Shown: piece by piece, positions 7,207 to 8,085 of the stretch | How positions within the stretch are numbered: the stretch's first letter is position 1 | Layout of the letters: every line of letters starts with the position of its first letter | Assembly (NCBI GenBank): GCA_049290495.1 | Contig: JBATNV010000153.1 | Span: forward strand, 1 to 8,085 | Direction of reading: 5' to 3' | Length of the DNA stretch: 8,085 nucleotides | Source of the DNA: SHZI01 sp049290495 | GTDB lineage: Bacteria; Pseudomonadota; Gammaproteobacteria; Steroidobacterales; GCA-2729495 | Position numbers and translations under genes: made by a program | The notes under the pieces: generated by a model | Seen by the model: the letters and a program-made list of their open reading frames with translations, nothing else | Databases searched by the model: none | Told to the model about the DNA's origin: nothing

Positions 7207-7211
7207 AAAAC

Positions 7212-7517
7212 CTACTTTTTTCCGCGCTGCAGGGCTTTTCTGTAACCGCCTGCACCAATGTTCAGGGAACGGGCCACGCGGCCGATCGTCGTCACGCTGA
7301 CGCCGGTCTGGTCGTGGATCTGGCGATAGGGCAGGCCACGGTCCAGAAGTTCTGCGACATGCCAGCGGTCGGTGAGCGCCTGCAACTCGGCAGGGGTGCA
7401 CAGATCGATGAAAAATGCGCGCAGTTCGCTGACATCACGCAGGCTGAGGAGCGCGCGAAACAGTGCCTGTTCTGCGGCGGCCTCGTCCTGCTTGTCGAGT
7501 ATGCGATGTTCTTTCAT
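7212..7517 (-). CDS. TrpR/YerC-family repressor, putative histidine-operon regulator
   Basis: This 101-aa protein belongs to the TrpR-like superfamily (YerC/YecD type). Helical segments EQALFRALLSLRDVSELRAFF and DLCTPAELQALTDRWHVAELL lead into a helix-turn-helix at about 62-86 (LPYRQIHDQTGVSVTTIGRV), ending in the family signature SLNIGAGGYRKAL. It is a small, all-helical DNA-binding protein, probably a dimer. Being the first gene before hisG, with only 5 nt between them, it is probably the local repressor of the his genes. As I recall, comparative genomics has proposed a TrpR-family histidine regulator (called HisR) for Xanthomonadales. That the co-repressor is histidine is inferred. The ATG at 7517-7515 has no visible Shine-Dalgarno; the frame is closed by TAA at 7547-7545, and no other standard start lies between except a GTA/ATA-rich stretch in the inverted repeat. 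True TrpR is less likely because of the YerC-type sequence and context. Confidence 0.88.
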   Translation of the reverse strand: MKEHRILDKQDEAAAEQALFRALLSLRDVSELRAFFIDLCTPAELQALTDRWHVAELLDRGLPYRQIHDQTGVSVTTIGRVARSLNIGAGGYRKALQRGKK

Positions 7518-7523
7518 GTGCTG

Positions 7524-7545
7524 ATGTAATATTACGCTATTACAT
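7524..7545. promoter_or_regulatory. Inverted repeat, candidate operator of the TrpR-like repressor
   Basis: The minus strand reads ATGTAATA, a 6-nt spacer (GCGTAA), then TATTACAT: a perfect inverted repeat with 8-bp arms over 22 bp. A second, overlapping perfect palindrome, GTAATATTAC, lies at 7535-7526, so the unit GTAATA occurs twice forward and once reversed. The site is only 7 bp upstream of the repressor start codon, in the only real intergenic gap, and it is much more AT-rich than the surrounding genes. Size and symmetry suit a dimeric helix-turn-helix protein such as the TrpR-like product next to it. Binding is inferred from position only. Confidence 0.6.
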
Positions 7546-7571
7546 TAATACATCGACATGGGCTTTGGCAA
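7545..7571 (-). promoter_or_regulatory. Possible sigma-70 promoter for the repressor-his operon
   Basis: TTGCCA (7571-7566) matches five of six bases of the -35 consensus. The best -10 candidate, TATTAA (7550-7545), matches four of six at a short 15-nt spacing; TTAATG (7548-7543) gives a 17-nt spacing but a poorer match. Transcription would begin within the inverted repeat, which would suit repression by blocking initiation. The -10 assignment is weak. Transcription reading through from leuB is another possibility. Confidence 0.35.
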
Positions 7572-7591
7572 GCGGGGTTTCTCCCTTGGGC

Positions 7592-8085
7592 CTACTGCGT
7601 ATCGAGTGCCCGCAGGATCGCGTCGCCCATATCAGGAGTGCTGACCGGTGTCTTGCCTGGCAGGGCGATATCTGCGGTGCGGCAACCGCTCTCGATGGCC
7701 GTGATGACTGCCTGTTCGATCGCACGGGCTTCGGTCTCCAGGCCCAGTGAATGACGCAGCAGCATCGCGGCACTGAGAATCGTGCCGCAGGGATTGGCGA
7801 TTCCCTGTCCGGCAATGTCGGGGGCTGAGCCGTGGATCGGTTCGTAGAGACCGCGCTTTTCGGCATTCAGCGATGCGGAGGGCAGCATGCCCAGCGAACC
7901 GGTCAGCATCGAGGCTTCGTCAGTCAGGATGTCACCGAACAGGTTTTCGGTCACGAGCACATCGAAATCTGCAGCGCGCGACAGCAGGTGCATGGCAGCA
8001 GCATCGACGTAGAGGTGGTCCAGCTTCACATCGGGAAATTCCCGGGCGTAGAGTTCGGTCGCAATCGAGCGCCACAGCCTGGAGG
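7592..8085 (-). CDS. leuB: 3-isopropylmalate dehydrogenase LeuB, C-terminal part (runs off window)
   Basis: LeuB oxidatively decarboxylates 3-isopropylmalate to 2-oxoisocaproate in leucine synthesis, using NAD and a divalent metal. The window holds the last 163 residues plus the stop TAG (7594-7592). The frame continues to the edge, beginning SRLWRSIATELYAREFPDV. The metal- and substrate-binding aspartates lie in TENLFGDILTDEASML, followed by TGSLGMLPSASL, and the NAD-binding motif GLYEPIHGSAPDIAGQGIANP is intact. These together identify a LeuB rather than isocitrate or tartrate dehydrogenase. The segment YVDAAAMHLL replaces the more common YVDNAAM, a mild variation. A GTG at 8029 is internal and not the start. 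The gene ends 74 nt before the TrpR-like regulator on the same strand, without a recognisable terminator. Confidence 0.94.
   Translation of the reverse strand, partial: SRLWRSIATELYAREFPDVKLDHLYVDAAAMHLLSRAADFDVLVTENLFGDILTDEASMLTGSLGMLPSASLNAEKRGLYEPIHGSAPDIAGQGIANPCGTILSAAMLLRHSLGLETEARAIEQAVITAIESGCRTADIALPGKTPVSTPDMGDAILRALDTQ

Noticed and set aside
6304..7401. hisG starting at 7401 with 65 extra residues.
   Set aside because: The extension is the regulator gene read out of frame and is Arg/Pro-rich. ATG 7206 gives the normal 300-aa long-form HisG.
7565..7591. Intrinsic terminator after leuB.
   Set aside because: Only an imperfect stem with an internal bulge is present and no T-run follows on the minus strand.
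1..8085. Mobile elements, CRISPR arrays, tRNA or rRNA genes, toxin-antitoxin or defence genes.
   Set aside because: The whole window is accounted for by conserved biosynthetic genes, one regulator and one glycosyltransferase. No repeated spacers, transposase motifs or RNA-gene sequences were seen.

Overview
The window is a tightly packed amino-acid biosynthesis locus with every gene on the minus strand, so it reads from high to low coordinates. It looks like a Gammaproteobacterium of roughly 60% GC. A lineage near the Xanthomonadales is suggested by three things together: a bifunctional HisB, the gene order GDCBHAF(E), and a TrpR-like regulator placed directly before hisG. This placement is inferred from family knowledge and was not tested by a search.

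Layout in transcription order: (1) the C-terminal part of leuB (8085-7592), cut by the window edge; (2) a 74-nt AT-rich gap holding an 8-bp inverted repeat and a possible promoter; (3) a 101-aa TrpR/YerC-type repressor (7517-7212); (4) hisG, hisD, hisC, hisB, hisH, hisA, hisF and hisE (7206-463); (5) the N-terminal 151 codons of a GT-B glycosyltransferase of the UGT/MGT type (453-1), cut by the other edge. After the regulator, no junction is wider than 9 nt and several genes overlap, so regulator, his genes and glycosyltransferase probably form one transcript. No stretch above 300 bases lacks a gene.

Together the his genes encode the steps from PRPP and ATP to histidine, except for phosphoribosyl-AMP cyclohydrolase (HisI). 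HisE is a stand-alone protein here and hisI is not in the window. HisG makes phosphoribosyl-ATP, HisE removes pyrophosphate, HisA isomerises ProFAR, HisH with HisF makes imidazole-glycerol phosphate, HisB dehydrates it and later removes phosphate from histidinol phosphate, HisC transaminates, and HisD oxidises histidinol to histidine. There is no His-rich leader peptide or attenuator before hisG. Control more likely runs through the TrpR-like protein and the inverted repeat just upstream of its own gene.

The most unusual point is the start of hisF. The only position that gives a full-length protein with catalytic Asp11 and Asp130 in register is an ATT codon (1520-1518). It lies inside the end of hisA, behind a strong Shine-Dalgarno sequence, and the frame is closed by a stop just upstream. 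I found no mobile element, CRISPR array, RNA gene or clear intrinsic terminator.
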